This document shows, piece after piece, positions 60,898-64,000 of a stretch of 64,000 bases of DNA. The notes under the pieces are model-generated. The model saw only the letters and a program-made list of their open reading frames with translations, was not told the DNA's origin and did not search any database. The stretch is from Singulisphaera acidiphila DSM 18658. Its GTDB lineage: Bacteria; Planctomycetota; Planctomycetia; Isosphaerales; Isosphaeraceae. Every line of letters starts with the position of its first letter. Positions within the stretch are counted from its first letter, which is position 1. A program made the position numbers and the translations under genes. The stretch lies in the NCBI RefSeq assembly GCF_000242455.2, contig NC_019892.1, positions 6,396,744 through 6,460,743 on the forward strand. Direction: 5' to 3'.

Positions 60898-61713
60898 TCA
60901 CTTCTCCGCCACGGGTAATGCCGAGCGCGGGGCCGGCATGACAGCGGTGGCTAACGGGTGCGGAGCCCGGATGCCGGGCGAGAATTGCTCGAGCAACGAG
61001 TCGGCCGCCAGAGCCACCTCGAGCGAGAGTCGCGCGATCCGGTTGCGAAAGAGGGCGTAAAAGTAGATGGCCGGGATTGAGAGCGCGATCCCTTCGAGCG
61101 TCGCGAACAGGGCCGTCGAAATTCCCGCAGCCAGCGCGCTGGCTTGCGGCGACGACCCGGCCGTGGCGATGACCTGAAAGCTGATGATCATGCCGTAGAC
61201 CGTACCGACCAGGCCGATCATCGGCCCGAGCGTCCCGACGGTCGCCAGGTACGTGGTGCGATGCTCCATCTCCATCGTCACATCGTCGTTGGCCATTTCC
61301 ATGGCCTTCTGCGCAGGGGCCATCCCTGCGGGAAGCTTGCGAACCCCGGCGGCGAGCACGCGGGCCAGGAACGAAGTGTCCCCGGCGAGCCTTTGATAGG
61401 CCTCAGTGTACTGCTTCTGGGTGAGCAGCTCACCGACTTCGCGAATGAGCCGGTCTGGCAAAGCGACCGGGCGGCGGTACTGTTTTGCCATCCAGGCAAT
61501 CAGGGCGATCATATAGAACGACATGATCATGATCACGAGGCCGATCGGCCCCGAGGCTCGGATCATCCAGGAGAGAAAGGACTCGCTCCCCTCGCCTGCA
61601 ACGGCTCCGTCCGCCACCCCAGCCTCTTGGGCCCAGACGGCCAAGGGGGACGTGAGAACCAGGAGACCGGCAAAAGCGAGAGCGGCGACCCAGCGACGGC
61701 AGGTCGTTGACAT
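60898..61713 (-). CDS. ExbB/TolQ-family proton channel, module B
   Basis: 271 residues from the ATG at 61713 (GGGGAG 12 bases upstream); the frame is open far upstream but not protein-like there. Signal peptide WVAALAFAGLLVLTSPLAVWA, short linker, then three helices: GPIGLVIMIMSFYMIALIAW, VGTLGPMIGLVGTVYGMII and GISTALFATLEGIALSIPAI. Matching segments with the module-A ExbB include ASGPIG, TSFLARV, LGPMIGLVGT, AAGISTALF and ALFRNRIA. First gene of the second module. Confidence 0.93.
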   Translation of the reverse strand: MSTTCRRWVAALAFAGLLVLTSPLAVWAQEAGVADGAVAGEGSESFLSWMIRASGPIGLVIMIMSFYMIALIAWMAKQYRRPVALPDRLIREVGELLTQKQYTEAYQRLAGDTSFLARVLAAGVRKLPAGMAPAQKAMEMANDDVTMEMEHRTTYLATVGTLGPMIGLVGTVYGMIISFQVIATAGSSPQASALAAGISTALFATLEGIALSIPAIYFYALFRNRIARLSLEVALAADSLLEQFSPGIRAPHPLATAVMPAPRSALPVAEK

Positions 61714-62114
61714 AGAACGCGGATCTCCCCGCCCGTCTCGCACCGGCCTTCCCTTGGCACTCGAGCCTCGGCCGGAATCATCCAGGCTTGACCCAAGCTT
61801 AGCCGATTGAGCGAGATCGAACAACTCCGCGACTTGTTCGTTAGGTAGACCCGTGGGCTTGGCGACCCTTTCCATGCGACCGGCCGGCGACCGATCTGCC
61901 TGCTCGACCGTTGAAAATGACCCCTGAGGGGCTCCTTGATCTGTCATCCGATATTTCGGATTCACGGCCAGGTTCCTTCGCACCGCCAAGGCGGGATTGT
62001 TGCGGCAAGGCGGTAACCCATGCGCTGGGTTCACAGTCCTTGCGATGGGGATGTGGCCCTGATCTAATCCGGGACATCTCTCCGCTCCTACCCCGCCCTC
62101 CTCGAGAAAACATC
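61714..62114. other. Divergent region between the ExbB module B and the hydrolase gene
   Basis: About 400 bases. The exbB frame is open across it but the residues are low in sense and lack a ribosome site. A weak TTGTTC-N17-TAAGCT pair occurs on the minus strand near 61800-61830. No other gene seen. Confidence 0.35.
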
Positions 62115-64000
62115 ATGTCACGATCACTTGGCTCGCTCATGCTCGCGGGCCTGCTCATGGCGAGCCGGCTTGGTGCTGAGGTCTTGGCTGACGACCGGAA
62201 GCCACCGACAAATGATGATTTCGTGTCCAAATCGCTCGCTCGCGAGATCATCGGCCCGCGCCAGACGCTTGTCGAGACGATCCGCGAATGCGAATCCGCG
62301 ATTCCTCGAATGCACGAGGTCAAGAGTGTCGAGGAGTGGGAAAAAGAAGCTGAGCGGATGAGGTCGGACGCCCTGGCGCACGTCATCTTCCGAGGTGAGG
62401 CCGCAGCCTGGCGGAAGGCCAAAGGGAAGGTGGAATGGCTCGACACGATTGAAGGCGGCCCCGGCTATCGGATCAAGAAGGTTCGTTATGAGGCTCTTCC
62501 GGGACTCTGGATCCCCGGCTTACTCTATGAGCCGGAATCTCTGACGGGGAAGGTCCCCGTGGTCCTCAACGTCAACGGCCATGACTTCAAGGGGAAGGCG
62601 GCCGACTACAAGCAGGTCCGCTGCATTAACTTGGCCAAGCGAGGGATGCTCGCCCTGAACATCGAATGGTTCGGAATGGGGCAGTTTCGCGACGGCAACT
62701 ATCGCCACGACCTGATCAACCACATCGACCTTTGCGGGGCAGGGGGGATCGCGGCTCACTACCTGGCCATGAGCCGGGGCCTCGACCTTTTGCTTTCGCT
62801 CGCTCATGCGGACTCGGAACGGGTCGCCGTCACCGGTCTGTCGGGAGGGGGGTGGCAGACGATCTTCATCAGCGCTTTCGACAAGCGAGTCACCTTGACC
62901 AATCCGGTGGCCGGCTACTCGAGCTTCCTCACGAGAACCGAGCATTTCTCCGATCTGGGCGACTCGGAACAGACCCCCTGCGACCTGGCGACCGTGACCG
63001 ACTACGCGCACATGACAGCGATGATGGCCCCGCGCGCCACCTTGCTTACGTTCAATGCCACGGACAACTGCTGCTTCGCCGCAGGGCATGCACTCCCCCC
63101 TCTCTTAAATGCCGCCGCCCCGGTCTTCCGGCTCTACGGCCAGGAGGCGAGACTCCAATCGCACGTCAACACCGACCCTGGCACTCACAACTACCTGCGC
63201 GATAATCGTGAGGCCTTCTACAGGATGGTTGGTGAGACCTTCTTCAAGGGGGATGCCGCCTACAGCGCGAAAGAGATTCCCTCCGACACGGAAGTCAAGT
63301 CGGCCGAGATCCTCGACGTGGAGCTGCCGGTCGACAATGTGAGCCTGCAGAGTTTGGCTCTCAGCCTGAGCAAAACTCTCCCCAACCGGGCTGAACTTCC
63401 CATCACCGAGGCTCAAGGCGTGGCCCGCACGTGGCGAGACGAGGGCCGAAAACGGCTCCGCGATCTCGTCCGCACTCGGCAATATGAAACGAAAGCACGG
63501 GCAACAACGCGCGCGGAAGGGGAAGGGGTCAAGGTGACCTCCTGGCGCATTGAGGTCGGTGAATGGTCGGTTCCGGTCGTTGAGCTGACGAAGGGCGAGC
63601 CGAGCAAGTCGGTCGTTCTGCTCGCCGATGACGGCCGCAAGGCGTCGGCGGATGAGGCGAAGAAATGGTTGAGCGCAGGCTATCGTGTTCTGGCGGTCGA
63701 CCCGTTCTCTGTCGGAGAATCGCAGATCGCCGAGCGCGACTATCTGTTCGCCCTCATGCTCTCCGCCGTGGGCAACCGCCCTTTGGGTTTGCAGGCAGGC
63801 CAGGTCGCCTCGATCGCCCGGTGGGCAAAAGCCGAACGCCCGGCAGAGCCATTGACGCTGGCCGCCTCGGGTCCGAGGACTGGCGTGATGGCCCTGGTTG
63901 CCGCCGCTCTGGAAGAGGCCGCGATCGATGACGTCGTGCTTCGTGCTCCGCTGGGAAGTCTCAAGGAGTTGATCGAGACCAAGCAGGAATACCGTCTTTC
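62115..64000 (+). CDS. Exported alpha/beta hydrolase (acetyl-xylan-esterase-like), 3' end beyond the window
   Basis: At least 628 codons, open at base 64000. Signal peptide MSRSLGSLMLAGLLMASRLG. An alpha/beta-hydrolase domain follows: YEALPGLWIPGLLYEPESL, KVPVVLNVNGHDFKGKAADY, the nucleophile elbow VAVTGLSGGGWQTIF (Ser at the centre of GLSGGG), and a likely acid and His in the segment up to TDPGTHNYLRDNREAFYRMV. A second half (from about residue 430) continues with VTSWRIEVGEWSVPVVELTK and KSVVLLADDGRKASADEAKK, resembling a second, possibly inactive, hydrolase-like domain. Probable esterase or peptidase acting outside the cytoplasm on a polymer; substrate not known. Divergent from exbB module B. 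No ribosome site is obvious before the ATG. Confidence 0.8.
   Translation, partial: MSRSLGSLMLAGLLMASRLGAEVLADDRKPPTNDDFVSKSLAREIIGPRQTLVETIRECESAIPRMHEVKSVEEWEKEAERMRSDALAHVIFRGEAAAWRKAKGKVEWLDTIEGGPGYRIKKVRYEALPGLWIPGLLYEPESLTGKVPVVLNVNGHDFKGKAADYKQVRCINLAKRGMLALNIEWFGMGQFRDGNYRHDLINHIDLCGAGGIAAHYLAMSRGLDLLLSLAHADSERVAVTGLSGGGWQTIFISAFDKRVTLTNPVAGYSSFLTRTEHFSDLGDSEQTPCDLATVTDYAHMTAMMAPRATLLTFNATDNCCFAAGHALPPLLNAAAPVFRLYGQEARLQSHVNTDPGTHNYLRDNREAFYRMVGETFFKGDAAYSAKEIPSDTEVKSAEILDVELPVDNVSLQSLALSLSKTLPNRAELPITEAQGVARTWRDEGRKRLRDLVRTRQYETKARATTRAEGEGVKVTSWRIEVGEWSVPVVELTKGEPSKSVVLLADDGRKASADEAKKWLSAGYRVLAVDPFSVGESQIAERDYLFALMLSAVGNRPLGLQAGQVASIARWAKAERPAEPLTLAASGPRTGVMALVAAALEEAAIDDVVLRAPLGSLKELIETKQEYRL

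Overview
This is a 64 kb stretch of a GC-rich bacterial chromosome that looks like the phylum Planctomycetota, most likely the Isosphaeraceae. The grounds are a DUF1559 protein with a prepilin-type N-terminus and an H-X9-DG C-terminus, a PVC-type membrane-bound dehydrogenase fused to a cytochrome c, Met/Gly/Pro-rich pilus proteins with a secretin, and duplicated ExbB/ExbD clusters. The genus is an inference. I found no rRNA, tRNA, CRISPR array, transposase or phage gene. Genes lie on both strands, mostly in short operons.

Layout. 1-11.3 kb (minus): a type IV pilus / type II secretion assembly operon in the order PilM-like, PilN/O-like, PilO/P-like, secretin. The secretin runs off the left edge. 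11.6-17.2 kb: a large exported protein, a small hypothetical gene, and a Maf pyrophosphatase followed by an M28 peptidase. 17.3-24.3 kb (plus): a 1,748-residue multidomain lipoprotein and an enolase-superfamily enzyme. 24.4-25.8 kb (minus): a DUF1559 pseudopilin-like protein and a tiny lipoprotein. 26.6-29.2 kb (plus): MFS exporter, EVE-domain protein, VOC protein. 29.2-38.1 kb: RecQ, a SAM methyltransferase, RtcB and UvrA, a nucleic-acid maintenance stretch with an AT-rich inverted-repeat element between rtcB and uvrA. 38.3-41.5 kb (plus): sugar-binding lipoprotein, ABC permease, RCK potassium channel. 41.7-48.8 kb: rplM-rpsI, an ECF sigma factor overlapping a membrane-protein gene, alaS, and an HtrA-like protease.

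49.3-61.7 kb carries the most notable architecture. Two paralogous four-gene modules (ExbB, ExbD type 1, ExbD type 2, and a membrane-anchored protein of unrecognised family) lie on opposite strands about 6.7 kb apart, in the same gene order. Between them are a TrmB-like methyltransferase, a secreted beta-propeller protein, hisE, mnmA, an ABM-domain protein and a GT2-GtrA fusion. The window ends inside an alpha/beta hydrolase gene.

Main candidates for something undescribed: (1) the duplicated ExbB-ExbD-ExbD-partner module; (2) Met-Pro-Gly tracts shared by three neighbouring pilus-assembly proteins that otherwise differ; (3) an ECF sigma factor overlapping a four-helix membrane protein with no zinc anti-sigma motif; (4) the AT-rich terminal-inverted-repeat element at the uvrA stop codon. 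Functions come from motif reading; no database search was run.
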